DNA of 64,000 nt, from NCBI GenBank assembly GCA_046331665.1, contig JAXLQK010000036.1, positions 1 to 64,000 of the forward strand, read 5' to 3'. Positions 54,409 through 63,405 of this stretch are shown piece after piece. Under the pieces are notes generated by a model. The model saw only the letters and a program-made list of their open reading frames with translations, was not told the origin of the DNA and did not search any database. Both the position numbers and the translations under genes were made by a program. This DNA is from CAWBAT01 sp046331665. GTDB taxonomy: Bacteria > Acidobacteriota > Terriglobia > Versatilivoradales > Versatilivoraceae. Each line of letters starts with the position of its first letter. Positions within the stretch are counted from its first letter, which is position 1.

Positions 54409-55656
54409 ATGGCTTACAACGGCATAAGTGTTCCCAAGAAGGGAGCAAAAATCACCTTTGCAAACGGAAAACTCGTTGTACCGGACAATCCCATTATCCC
54501 TTTTATTGAAGGCGATGGCACTGGGAGAGATATTTGGAAGGCCTCTGTTCGAGTCTTCGAGGCGGCCGTAAAGAGGGCGTATGGAGGAAAGAAGGTTGTC
54601 CACTGGTATGAAATCTTTGCGGGGGAAAAGGCATACCAGAAGTTTGGGGAGTGGTTGCCTGATGACACGATTGCGGCCATCAAGGCATTCCGTATTGCCA
54701 TCAAGGGCCCCTTGACCACACCGATTGGTGGGGGCATTCGGAGTCTTAATGTTACACTCCGTCAGGTATTGAACCTTTATGCCTGTGTCCGCCCGGTAAA
54801 ATACTATCCGGGGGTACCCTCTCCCGTAAAGAACCCGGAGCGGATGAACATCGTGATCTTCCGTGAGAATACAGAAGATGTTTATGCTGGGATTGAATGG
54901 CCGCAAGGAAGCAAGGAGGCCAAGAAGGTCATTGATTTCCTCGGAAAGGAATTGGGAAAGAAAATTGCGCCGGATTCCGGGATCGGGGTAAAGCCAATAT
55001 CAATAACGGCTACCAAGAATCTTGTAAGAAGCGCCATCCGCCATGCTATCGAACAGGGCAGGCATGTGGTGACCCTCGTGCATAAGGGTAACATCATGAA
55101 GTATACCGAAGGCGCATTCCGTGATTGGGGGTATCAAGTCGCTCATGAGGAATTTCCCGATCAGACGATTTCCGAAGAATTGGTAAACAAGAACTTTAAA
55201 GGTGTCAGGCCGGAAGGAAAGATTCTCATCAATGATCGCATTGCCGATTCGATGTTCCAGCAGGTCCTGACCCGAGCCGACGAATACCAGGTCGTGGCCA
55301 CTCCCAATCTCAATGGGGATTACCTTTCCGATGCCTGTGCCGCACAAGTCGGGGGGCTTGGGATTGCTCCGGGGGCCAACATCGGTGATGAATATGGCGT
55401 TTTTGAGGCGACGCATGGGACAGCTCCCAAATATGCGGATCAAGACGTTATCAACCCCGGTTCTGTCATTCTCTCCGGAGTCATGATGTTTAACCACATG
55501 GGATGGGTTGAAGCAGGAAGAATTATCGAAGATGCCTTTGCCACAACGATTCAACAGAAGAAAGTGACTTATGACTTGGAACGGCTGATGTCCGGGGCCA
55601 CCAAGCTTAAAACGAGCGAATTCGCAACAGCCATCATTGAAAATATGAAAGACTGA
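54409..55656 (+). CDS. icd: Isocitrate dehydrogenase, NADP-dependent
   Basis: This TCA-cycle enzyme converts isocitrate to 2-oxoglutarate and CO2. The 415-residue homodimer-type protein starts MAYNGISVPKKGAKITF. Motifs include IPFIEGDGTGRDIW, the isocitrate loop GGGIRSLNVTLRQ with the Ser that AceK phosphorylates in E. coli, RENTEDVYAGIEW, the Mg-binding Asp residues in ATPNLNGDYLSDACA and EATHGTAPKYADQD. Lys-Tyr in the last motif matches the E. coli NADP-specific pattern. mdh follows after 67 bp in the same direction, so the pair is probably a TCA-cycle operon. Confidence 0.96.
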   Translation: MAYNGISVPKKGAKITFANGKLVVPDNPIIPFIEGDGTGRDIWKASVRVFEAAVKRAYGGKKVVHWYEIFAGEKAYQKFGEWLPDDTIAAIKAFRIAIKGPLTTPIGGGIRSLNVTLRQVLNLYACVRPVKYYPGVPSPVKNPERMNIVIFRENTEDVYAGIEWPQGSKEAKKVIDFLGKELGKKIAPDSGIGVKPISITATKNLVRSAIRHAIEQGRHVVTLVHKGNIMKYTEGAFRDWGYQVAHEEFPDQTISEELVNKNFKGVRPEGKILINDRIADSMFQQVLTRADEYQVVATPNLNGDYLSDACAAQVGGLGIAPGANIGDEYGVFEATHGTAPKYADQDVINPGSVILSGVMMFNHMGWVEAGRIIEDAFATTIQQKKVTYDLERLMSGATKLKTSEFATAIIENMKD

Positions 55657-55723
55657 GAGCCGTGGCCAGTCGAGTGTTTACAAGAATCGTTGGCAGAAAC
55701 AAATTTTGAAAGGATTTTGACAC

Positions 55724-56653
55724 ATGAGGAAAAGCAAAATCTCAATCGTCGGTTCCGGCAATGTGGGTGCCACGATGGCCCAAAGAGTCGTCGACAAAGG
55801 GCTGGCCGACGTCGTTTTGATCGATATTATTGAAGGGGTGCCGCAAGGCAAGGGCTTGGATCTGTTGCAGGCCGGTCCTGTCGAAGGATACGATTTCTCG
55901 ATTCTGGGTACGAATGACTATAAGGACACCGCAGGTTCGGATATTGTCGTGATTACGGCTGGGTTGCCGCGCAAACCAGGAATGAGCCGGGATGACCTGT
56001 TGCTCAAAAATTATGAAATTGTCAAAAGTGTTACCGAACAGGTTGTCAAGTTTTCTCCAGATAGCATCCTCATCGTGGTGAGTAACCCACTAGATGCCAT
56101 GGTGCAGACGGCCTACAAGATTTCCGGTTTTTCAAAAAAGCGTGTTATCGGCATGGCAGGAGTGCTGGACTCGGCACGATTTAGAACGTTTATCGCTCAA
56201 GAATTGAAAGTGTCGGTGGAAAATATCCATGCCTTTGTGCTTGGCGGTCACGGCGACACAATGGTTCCACTTCCTCGGTATTCCACAGTGGCCGGAATCC
56301 CAATTACGGAGCTGTTGAGTAGGGAAAGGATCGACGCACTAGTCAAGCGAACAGCTAATGGTGGGGCGGAAATTGTAAGCCTGTTAAAGACGGGTAGTGC
56401 GTATTATGCTCCGTCGGCTGCGACCGTGGAGATGGCTGAAGCCATCTTAAAGGACAAACAAAAGATTCTGCCGTGCGCGGCCTATCTGGAAGGCGAATAT
56501 GGTATCCATGGCCTCTATGTGGGTGTTCCCGCAAAGCTTGGCAGGAACGGAGTGGAAGAGATCATCCAAATCAACCTGACTCCGGAAGAAGACGCTGCCC
56601 TGAAGCGTTCTGCCGCCGCCGTGAAAGAGTTGGTCGATATTATCAAGGTCTGA
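55724..56653 (+). CDS. mdh: Malate dehydrogenase (LDH-like type)
   Basis: Malate dehydrogenase interconverts malate and oxaloacetate with NAD. The 309-residue protein starts MRKSKISIVGSGNVGATMAQ (GxGxxG loop), with an Asp at the end of the second strand (VVLIDIIEG) that favours NAD. The substrate arginines lie in GLPRKPGMSRDDL and the catalytic His in LGGHGDTMVPLPR. VSNPLDAM and MAGVLDSARFR match the tetrameric LDH-like malate dehydrogenases. AAAGGATTTTGACAC precedes the ATG. It converges with ilvD. Confidence 0.95.
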   Translation: MRKSKISIVGSGNVGATMAQRVVDKGLADVVLIDIIEGVPQGKGLDLLQAGPVEGYDFSILGTNDYKDTAGSDIVVITAGLPRKPGMSRDDLLLKNYEIVKSVTEQVVKFSPDSILIVVSNPLDAMVQTAYKISGFSKKRVIGMAGVLDSARFRTFIAQELKVSVENIHAFVLGGHGDTMVPLPRYSTVAGIPITELLSRERIDALVKRTANGGAEIVSLLKTGSAYYAPSAATVEMAEAILKDKQKILPCAAYLEGEYGIHGLYVGVPAKLGRNGVEEIIQINLTPEEDAALKRSAAAVKELVDIIKV

Positions 56654-56698
56654 CTTCTAAAAGAGTTTGACTAGAGTGCCCTTGGCGATGAAGGAGAT

Positions 56699-56731
56699 GC
56701 TGGCTCAACCCGGTGAGCGAGCTAAGCCAGC
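56699..56731. terminator. Stem-loop between mdh and ilvD
   Basis: GCTGGCT (56699-56705) pairs with AGCCAGC (56725-56731) around a 19-base loop in the convergent gap. It has no U tract on either strand, so a terminator role is tentative. Confidence 0.35.
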
Positions 56732-56775
56732 GTTGCGAGTTTCTCGGACTGAAATCGGGTAGGTGGGAGTGCTTC

Positions 56776-58455
56776 CTAGCTGGTAGGAGTGGTGATCGCA
56801 CCTTCCGAAGCGGAAGAAACCAAGGCCGCGTATTTGGCAAAGACGCCACCTCTATAGCGCGGGGACGGTTGTTTCCAATTCGCCAGCCTTTCCCCGATCG
56901 TTGCTTCGTCGAGCTCGACATCCAAACGGCGATTCTTGATGTCGAAGACAATCGTATCTCCCTCCTGAAGGGCCGCAATGGGGCCTTTTTGGGCGGCTTC
57001 CGGCGCCACGTGACCTGCCATGAGCCCTTTGGTTGCCCCGCTAAAGCGGCCGTCCGTGAGCAGAGCAACCGACTCTCCGAGTCCTTCCCCGACCAGAGCG
57101 GCCGTCACACCGAGCATTTCCCGCATCCCAGGGCCTCCACGCGGCCCTTCATATCGGATGACCACGACATCCCCGGCATGGATCTGTCGACTGGTCACTG
57201 CTTTCATGGCATCTTCTTCCCGATCAAAGACACGTGCTGGACCGCGATGGTAGATGCGTTCATATCCGGCGACTTTGACGACGCAACCTTCGGGCGCCAG
57301 ATTCCCTCGCAGAATGACTAATCCTCCCGTGGTCTTCAGGGGTTTGTCTAAAGGATGAATCACCTGCTGTCCGGCTGTCTCCACTGCGGCGTCCGCCGCT
57401 TCCCGGAGGGTTTTGCCGTCTACGTTCTTCTGTGAAGGATCTACAAGACCGCCTTCCAGTAGGATCTTGGCAATGAGTGGGACACCGCCAGCGTTATCAA
57501 CGTCGACAGCCACGTATTTCCCAGAGGGCTTTAAATCAGCCAGCACCGGGGTTCGAGAACTGATCGTGTCAAAGTCACCTAATTGCAGCGGGATTTCGGA
57601 TTCTCTTGCCATCGCGAGCAAATGTAACACCGCATTCGTTGACCCCCCCGTAGCCGCGACACTGGCAATGGAATTCTCGAAAGCCTTTTTCGTAAGAATG
57701 TCAATGGGTTTAGTGTTGCGCTTGAGGATATCCATGATCAGCGTTCCGCATTCATACGCCACGCGTTCTTTTCGAGGGTCAGTGGCTGGCACGCTTGAGG
57801 ATCCCCAGGGGGAGAGGCCAATGATTTCCATCACCGTAGCCATGGTATTGGCGGTGTATTGTCCTCCACAAGCCCCTGCGCCAGGGCAGGCCGCATTTTC
57901 AATGTCCAGCAGTTCCTTATCTGTCATCCGCCCCGCAGCGTTGGCTCCGACGGCTTCGAACACATCTTGGACCGTGATGTCTTTGCCGTGGTACTTCCCT
58001 GGGGCGATCGACCCCCCGTAGAGAACCAGGGATGGAATATTGAGGCGAATGAGTCCAAGGGCTGCTCCGGGGATGGTTTTATCACAACCGACGATGGCAA
58101 CCACTGCATCGAACATATAGCCGCGCGACACCAGTTCGATCGAGTCGGCCACGATTTCTCGGCTCACCAAGGAGGCTTTCATGCCTTCGGTTCCCATCGT
58201 AATCCCATCGCTGATGGCGATGGTATTGAATTCCATCGGAGTACCACCGGCGGCCCGAACCCCCTCTTTTACCTTGGCAGCCAATTCTCGCAAGTGAAAG
58301 TTGCAAGGCATCGTTTCTATCCAGGTGTTTGCGATGCCGATGATCGGTTTCTTGAGATCTTCATCACTGAAGCCAATCCCCTTCATATAAGATCGAGCCG
58401 GAGCGCGATCTCGACCGTCGTAAATAACATGACTCTTGTGCCTGGGATCAAACAC
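56776..58455 (-). CDS. ilvD: Dihydroxy-acid dehydratase
   Basis: IlvD dehydrates dihydroxyisovalerate and dihydroxymethylvalerate in valine, isoleucine and leucine synthesis. GTG 58455 is chosen because GGAGG lies eight bases upstream and gives 559 residues starting MFDPRHKSHVIYDG; a GTG at 58470 is in frame but lies on the ribosome site itself. Three cluster cysteines are visible in TMPCNFHL, VAIVGCDKTIPG and GACGGQYTANTM. This three-Cys pattern and the short length indicate the [2Fe-2S] class. GGSTNAVLHLLA and DGRFSGATKGLMAGHV complete the family signatures. Confidence 0.96.
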   Translation of the reverse strand: MFDPRHKSHVIYDGRDRAPARSYMKGIGFSDEDLKKPIIGIANTWIETMPCNFHLRELAAKVKEGVRAAGGTPMEFNTIAISDGITMGTEGMKASLVSREIVADSIELVSRGYMFDAVVAIVGCDKTIPGAALGLIRLNIPSLVLYGGSIAPGKYHGKDITVQDVFEAVGANAAGRMTDKELLDIENAACPGAGACGGQYTANTMATVMEIIGLSPWGSSSVPATDPRKERVAYECGTLIMDILKRNTKPIDILTKKAFENSIASVAATGGSTNAVLHLLAMARESEIPLQLGDFDTISSRTPVLADLKPSGKYVAVDVDNAGGVPLIAKILLEGGLVDPSQKNVDGKTLREAADAAVETAGQQVIHPLDKPLKTTGGLVILRGNLAPEGCVVKVAGYERIYHRGPARVFDREEDAMKAVTSRQIHAGDVVVIRYEGPRGGPGMREMLGVTAALVGEGLGESVALLTDGRFSGATKGLMAGHVAPEAAQKGPIAALQEGDTIVFDIKNRRLDVELDEATIGERLANWKQPSPRYRGGVFAKYAALVSSASEGAITTPTS

Positions 58456-58521
58456 TATCCGTACCTCCACGAATTCCTGTTTTTGATGAGTTCAAAGCGA
58501 GTCAGACAAGACAATTCCCCT

Positions 58522-58538
58522 GTCTGCCTCAGGCAGAC
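58522..58538. repeat. Short perfect hairpin upstream of ilvD
   Basis: GTCTGCC and GGCAGAC are perfect 7-bp arms around TCA. It lies 67 bp before the ilvD start codon and about 110 bp after the stop of the upstream GlsB-type gene, so it could be that gene's terminator, an ilvD leader element or an operator. No U tract follows on the minus strand. Confidence 0.5.
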
Positions 58539-58648
58539 CTCTCATTTTAAGGGAGCCGTCAAATGGTGACAACAATATTCAATGGCTCTTTTCCCAATCA
58601 CGAAAGGGAAGGTTGCTTCCTGAAAGAAAATTCCGGACTAGAATCGGG

Positions 58649-58897
58649 TTACGATTTTGACTTGATCACCCGGTAAACAGCAAGGAGGATAATGGCGCCG
58701 AAAACGGCGGCGATGAATCCTGCGGAACCGCCCTCGCTATACCACCCAAAAAACCTTCCCAAATACGTGGCTACGATGGCACCGCCAATCCCTAGTAAAG
58801 TGGTAATAATGAATCCCCCGGGATCTTTTCCTGGCATCAACAGCTTGGCGACGGCTCCTGCGATGAACCCGATCAAGATTGTCCAAATCAGATGCAT
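58649..58897 (-). CDS. GlsB/YeaQ/YmgE-family small membrane protein
   Basis: This 82-residue hydrophobic protein has three predicted spans: HLIWTILIGFIAGAVAKLLM, the glycine-rich FIITTLLGIGGAIVATYLG and a third span in GFIAAVFGAIILLAVYRVI. The PGKDPGGFIITTLLGIGGA segment is the family signature ('transglycosylase-associated' in older annotation). Members are stress-induced inner-membrane proteins of unknown mechanism. The ATG follows GAGGATT. Confidence 0.9.
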   Translation of the reverse strand: MHLIWTILIGFIAGAVAKLLMPGKDPGGFIITTLLGIGGAIVATYLGRFFGWYSEGGSAGFIAAVFGAIILLAVYRVIKSKS

Positions 58898-59248
58898 AAA
58901 TCCTCCTCACTCTCCCGTCGATTACCTTTGGAATGGAGAAAGGCAGTTCAGCGACTCTGTGCTGTGAAGAAGACACTGCCTGGCAACAAGACTCGCTTCC
59001 TGTCGTTGGTAACTGAAAAGAAACTCAAACTATGCTATTAAAGCCAATCCCGACAGGCAATCGAAAAATTCGGCGGGAGGTCATTGGATGAACCCTGACC
59101 CCATGATGATCGGGGAAGGGATTGCCTTGACCCACGGAAAGGGTCAAGGCAATGAGATGTAAGAGGAATGGCCACGGCGTCCCTATTCGGGGACATTGAG
59201 TGGAGGAAGGGCACTTGCGCCAAGAAAACGCTTGAGCCCTGCCCGGAT
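58898..59248. other. Intergenic region with a strong hairpin
   Basis: This 351-bp gap lies between the GlsB-type gene and the SBBP protein gene. Apart from the 13-bp stem at 59121-59153 no gene, RNA or promoter was identified. Confidence 0.5.
59121..59153. repeat. Perfect 13-bp inverted repeat (hairpin)
   Basis: ATTGCCTTGACCC and GGGTCAAGGCAAT are fully complementary around the 7-base loop ACGGAAA. It is 96 nt beyond the stop of the SBBP gene (minus strand) and may end its transcript or protect the 3' end, but no U tract follows on either strand. Confidence 0.75.
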
Positions 59249-62200
59249 TTAAGGGGCGCTGGTCACAAAAGCACCGTCGCCCGTTCGCTGGCCTGCCTGG
59301 CTTCCATCGTTGATTACGGAATAAACGATGAATGGATTAACTCCACCAGTTCTTTGGATTCTAGCGTATCCCTGGCCGACGCCCGGGGCATACTGGGAAA
59401 GGACGGTTCCGTACTGTCTCCAACGCTTTGCCTCTAACGCCGGAATCTGGACAGTGCTGGCCTTTGTGCCTGTATCTCCATTGAAGAAATCAATCGTGAA
59501 AGTGTCGGAGCTCTCTTCAACCTCTCCGGTGTTGATCAGAGCCAGGTTGGTTCGATTCTCGGCATTCTGCTGCAATCCGTAAATCCAGGTAGAAGGAGTC
59601 GAGGCGGAACCGTAGGGAACAGCGGTGTAAAACAGTCCATAGCGCCCTCCCCCTCCGGGCGTCGAAGTTCTCGCGCCCAAGAAAATCCCGGTCATGTCAT
59701 TACCACTTGTCGTTACAAAAACCGCCCCTGCAAGTGCGGGACCGGGGGAGCCCAAGCCCAACGCGCCATGCGTCCGCATATACTGGACGAAGTCTGGAAT
59801 GATCAATTGCTCCCCTGGGCTCACGGTCAAGCTTATTGAAGCGGTTTTGTTGGGGGTGGTTATCGAATCGGAGACAAAGCTCAAGTTTAAGATTTTGCCG
59901 AAGAACCCCCAATTGGCAATCGTAAGCTCGGTGTTGAAGGCATTCGTCTCGACGATCACGGGGAGAGTTAACCCTTCTTTACCATCCAAGGCAGATTCCA
60001 AAATGGGAGGGATAAACGAACCGTCAGAATTAGCCTGGTCGTTTACTACGGCATAAGCGTAGTAAGGTGCATTTCCTGAAATCCGTTGGATTCGAACAAA
60101 CCCATTATCCAAATTCAAGCCGTTGGACTGCAGGATTCCAGAAATCTGCTTGAATCCTCCAACCGGTAGTGTCTCATCGGGCAAGTCTTGTGAAAAATTG
60201 GAGTTGGAACCGGAAAAGACGGTCAGGCGCAAGGTCAGGGGTCCATCATTAACTCCCCCGGCATTTTGAATGGCCACGTTACTCCGGTCATTTGAATTTT
60301 GACGCAATCCACAAAGGTAGGAAGTGGCTTTCAAAGCGGCACTTGCCGAGATTCCCGCATAGGCTAACCCGGCGCGTCCATTGGAAACTGCCGTGGCGGT
60401 TCGTACTGTGGCTGCGGCGTCGGATGAAGAAGACAAGTTTGTGAATCTCAGCATTAACGTGCCCCCGCGGTTCCCAGAACTTGGGATGGGAATCCCCAAG
60501 CCTCTCAAATACGTTATTGCATCAGAAATCACAACTTGTTGCCCGGCTCCCAGGGTCGTATTGGTGGAACCTGTCACCTCAAAGGAGGCTGTATAGTAAA
60601 GATTTACATTCGCAGTTTTGCTCCCGCGATTGGTCAGCGTTAGTTCCGAAGTGAAGAATGAGTTGTTCAGTCCCGTCGAGGAAAGAACGACGGGGACAAA
60701 AAGAACGGAAGAAGTGGAATCTGAGATTTTTGCGATAAAACCATCGCTTGCCCCCCCTGCTAGGCTGGATTGGAAGGGAGTCTGCGTTGGAAAATTAGCA
60801 GAGCTGGTGTTCCCCACGACATATGCATTTCCAGCCCCGTCGACGGTAATTCCTTGAGCGGCGTCATCACCGCTTCCTCCTAAATAAGAGGCGTACACGA
60901 TGTCTGATCCGGAAGGATTGACCTTCATGATGAAAGCATCCGTAGCTCCTCCTGTTTTTGAATTCTGAAAAGCAGCGATCCGAGGGAAATTCTTTGAACT
61001 TGTGGCGCCGGTCACAAGAGCATTTCCAGACGCGTCCACAGCGATATCTCTTGCCTCACTTCCTGTAATTCCGCTTAGATAACTGGAATAAAAAATGGCG
61101 CTCCCCGTTGAATTCAGCTTGCTGACAAAACCGTCGGTTGCTCCGGATTGCAAGGTCTTTTGAAAGGCATTCCCGCTGACGGGGAAATTGGTTGAACTCG
61201 TTGTACCTGTAAGATAAACATTGCCACTGGAATCCAGCGCAATCCCGTAACCGGTGTCATCACCGGCTCCACCGAGATATGTGGAATAGACGAGCGTTGG
61301 ACCGGATGTATTAACCTTCAGGACGAATACGTCGAATGGCGTTCCCGGAGTTCCACCTCCGTTAGTCTTTTGCAAGGCATTTTTTGTGGGGAAGTCGGCA
61401 GAGGCGGTCCTTCCGGTGACGTAAATGTTGGAACCGCCATCAGAGACAACTTCAAAGGCTTCATCGACGTTGGTTCCGCCAAAATAGGTTGAAAAGCCAA
61501 AATTGAGGCCCCCGGCATTAATTCGGGTGATGAAGGCGTCTGCCGGGCCATTGGGAATCGCGCTCTGCAGTGTGTTGACCGTCGGGAAATTTAAGGAATC
61601 CGTGGATCCAACGACATAAATATTGCCGGCGCTGTCCACCGCGACACTTCGTGCTGCGTCATTTCCACTTCCTCCAAGATAGGTGGATAAAAATACAGTT
61701 GAGCCGGTCGGATCCATCTTGGTGACAAAGGCTTCTTGAAGGCCTTTGGAGCTGGGTTGAATGGCGCTTACCGTCAAGAAATTTGCCGAGAGCGTATTTC
61801 CCGCAATGTAGATATTCCCAGACGCGTCAAGAACAATTCGTTCTGGGATGTCATCAAAGGCTCCACCGAGATAAGTGGAAAAGATGAGCGCCGTTCCCTC
61901 GGGATTGAATTTCGAAACAAAGACATCTGCCTGTCCATGGTTGATGATGGTATAGCCATTGACGATAGGAAAATCCGTAGACTGGGTCGATCCCGTGACG
62001 TAAGCGTTTCCCGCCGGGTCGACGGCAACCGAGGTGATGCCGTCTATCCCCGTTTTCCCACCTAGGTACGTCGAATAAGTCAATACGGGATCAATAATGA
62101 GCGGTAAGGCAGAATTGTAGGCTTCGGTCAACTCAAACCCGACCATTTGATTTTTTCCAATCACAAAGCTTCCAGAAACTTCATGCCGGATTCCATTTTC

Positions 62201-62968
62201 CATTTGGTAGATCAAGGGCTTTCGTTGCGTCACATCCCCCGCCGAGGTTTCCAGAACCAAGTTGCCGTCGGCGTCTTCATGAATTCGCTTCGTGCCTTGA
62301 AATTGAAATTGGATTGCCTTGTAATTTGCTCCTGGCGATACAATGAAATCGTATTCCAGTTGCCGCTGGTTGCCATAGAAGCTCAGGTCGATTCCAGGAT
62401 AGATCTGCTGGTACCCGATCCGGGAGTAATTGGGAATATTCTTGTGCCATTGGCTTGGGTCGTTGCCGAAAAAATAATTACTCTTGCTTGCTAGAGATTC
62501 TTGGCCCGTGATTTGGACTTCTGAATTGCTATTAACCAATTTCATCCGCAAAAGAGAACAGGTTCGATGATTCATTAGCTTCCTTGGCTTGGAAGTCTCC
62601 ACATCTGACTTTTCTGCCCGGGGCTGATTGGCCAATTGCCAAACTATTTCAGAAGGCATCAGGAACAAATTGTAAGCAGGGCTCCGGCTAAGAAATTTCA
62701 CCTTTTTGTCGGCTTGGCCAACGTTTGGTTCGAAACTGAGTGGCAACTGGCCAAAACTTTGAGAAATTTGGGCCTGAGTGAATTCACTCGCTTCTGGAAT
62801 AGACGAGGATGGGTCGGAGGAGTTGCCGACAAAGTTTGGCTTAAGTGTTGAGCTATCAGCTCCTTGGGATTGAAATGAGATGAACACCCTAAGCAGCCCA
62901 CAAATCAGGAGAATCTTGCTCATTAGTCTTCTCTTGCCTAACGTTTTGAAAAATAAAGGTTTTTTCAC
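59249..62968 (-). CDS. Large exported SBBP-repeat (seven-bladed propeller) protein
   Basis: This 1239-residue exported protein starts at GTG 62968 with AAGGAG seven bases upstream. A signal peptide (hydrophobic ILLICGLLRVFISF, about residues 20-33) precedes an N-terminal domain often found before SBBP repeats (LPLSFEPNVGQADKKVKFLS, then NYSRIGYQQIYPGIDLSFYG). Seven repeats follow (about residues 310-770), each opening with a variant of STYLGGxGDD and containing a D-GN-YVTGxTxSxNFP core, giving a seven-bladed propeller. The C-terminal part of about 470 residues holds two beta-rich repeats of FVPVVLSSTGLNNSFFTSEL type. Such proteins are frequent in Acidobacteria. A surface binding or adhesion role is inferred; no catalytic motif is visible. 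Confidence 0.88.
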   Translation of the reverse strand: MKKPLFFKTLGKRRLMSKILLICGLLRVFISFQSQGADSSTLKPNFVGNSSDPSSSIPEASEFTQAQISQSFGQLPLSFEPNVGQADKKVKFLSRSPAYNLFLMPSEIVWQLANQPRAEKSDVETSKPRKLMNHRTCSLLRMKLVNSNSEVQITGQESLASKSNYFFGNDPSQWHKNIPNYSRIGYQQIYPGIDLSFYGNQRQLEYDFIVSPGANYKAIQFQFQGTKRIHEDADGNLVLETSAGDVTQRKPLIYQMENGIRHEVSGSFVIGKNQMVGFELTEAYNSALPLIIDPVLTYSTYLGGKTGIDGITSVAVDPAGNAYVTGSTQSTDFPIVNGYTIINHGQADVFVSKFNPEGTALIFSTYLGGAFDDIPERIVLDASGNIYIAGNTLSANFLTVSAIQPSSKGLQEAFVTKMDPTGSTVFLSTYLGGSGNDAARSVAVDSAGNIYVVGSTDSLNFPTVNTLQSAIPNGPADAFITRINAGGLNFGFSTYFGGTNVDEAFEVVSDGGSNIYVTGRTASADFPTKNALQKTNGGGTPGTPFDVFVLKVNTSGPTLVYSTYLGGAGDDTGYGIALDSSGNVYLTGTTSSTNFPVSGNAFQKTLQSGATDGFVSKLNSTGSAIFYSSYLSGITGSEARDIAVDASGNALVTGATSSKNFPRIAAFQNSKTGGATDAFIMKVNPSGSDIVYASYLGGSGDDAAQGITVDGAGNAYVVGNTSSANFPTQTPFQSSLAGGASDGFIAKISDSTSSVLFVPVVLSSTGLNNSFFTSELTLTNRGSKTANVNLYYTASFEVTGSTNTTLGAGQQVVISDAITYLRGLGIPIPSSGNRGGTLMLRFTNLSSSSDAAATVRTATAVSNGRAGLAYAGISASAALKATSYLCGLRQNSNDRSNVAIQNAGGVNDGPLTLRLTVFSGSNSNFSQDLPDETLPVGGFKQISGILQSNGLNLDNGFVRIQRISGNAPYYAYAVVNDQANSDGSFIPPILESALDGKEGLTLPVIVETNAFNTELTIANWGFFGKILNLSFVSDSITTPNKTASISLTVSPGEQLIIPDFVQYMRTHGALGLGSPGPALAGAVFVTTSGNDMTGIFLGARTSTPGGGGRYGLFYTAVPYGSASTPSTWIYGLQQNAENRTNLALINTGEVEESSDTFTIDFFNGDTGTKASTVQIPALEAKRWRQYGTVLSQYAPGVGQGYARIQRTGGVNPFIVYSVINDGSQAGQRTGDGAFVTSAP

Positions 62969-63405
62969 GGTCCAACTCCTTCAGACTGGGAATGAAACTG
63001 TCATGACTTATCGACTTTCTTGCCCTTTTGAATTAATTCTTAGAATGTGGCGTTTTTCTTGTCCGTTTGCCAGATTCCGGTAAGTTTGGAGGCGAGAGAG
63101 TCAGAATCTCGGTTCGAGCAAGCCCATTTGGACGCAATGTCGGAGCGGGTCGAAGGTCAAATCGGCCATTCCCTAATAATTTGAAGCAAAATTTCCGCTT
63201 TATCCTCGTCGGCTTCTGAGTCGAAGCCGAGGCAAAGGTTGAAGCCGGTCCATCTTGAAATTTGTACAAGAGCTATTGCTTGAGTTAGATCTGCCGACGA
63301 GAATTGGAACCGGGGTTCTCAGTTGAGGGTTGATCTCGGTAGTTCCTTAAATGAGAGATTACTGTCACTTGGGGCAATTTTATGGAAGATAGGCTATAGG
63401 GCAAG
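62969..63405. other. Divergent intergenic region
   Basis: This 437-bp gap lies between the SBBP gene and the membrane protein gene. An 8-bp stem TCGGCTTC/GAAGCCGA with loop TGAGTC lies at 63209-63230. No convincing promoter pair, RNA gene or small coding sequence was found. A TTCGA-containing stretch near 63112 superficially recalls a tRNA T-loop but does not fold. Confidence 0.45.

Noticed and set aside
63090..63130. tRNA-like T-loop (GGTTCGAG)
   Set aside because: The flanking bases do not form a T stem, and no acceptor or anticodon arms are present.
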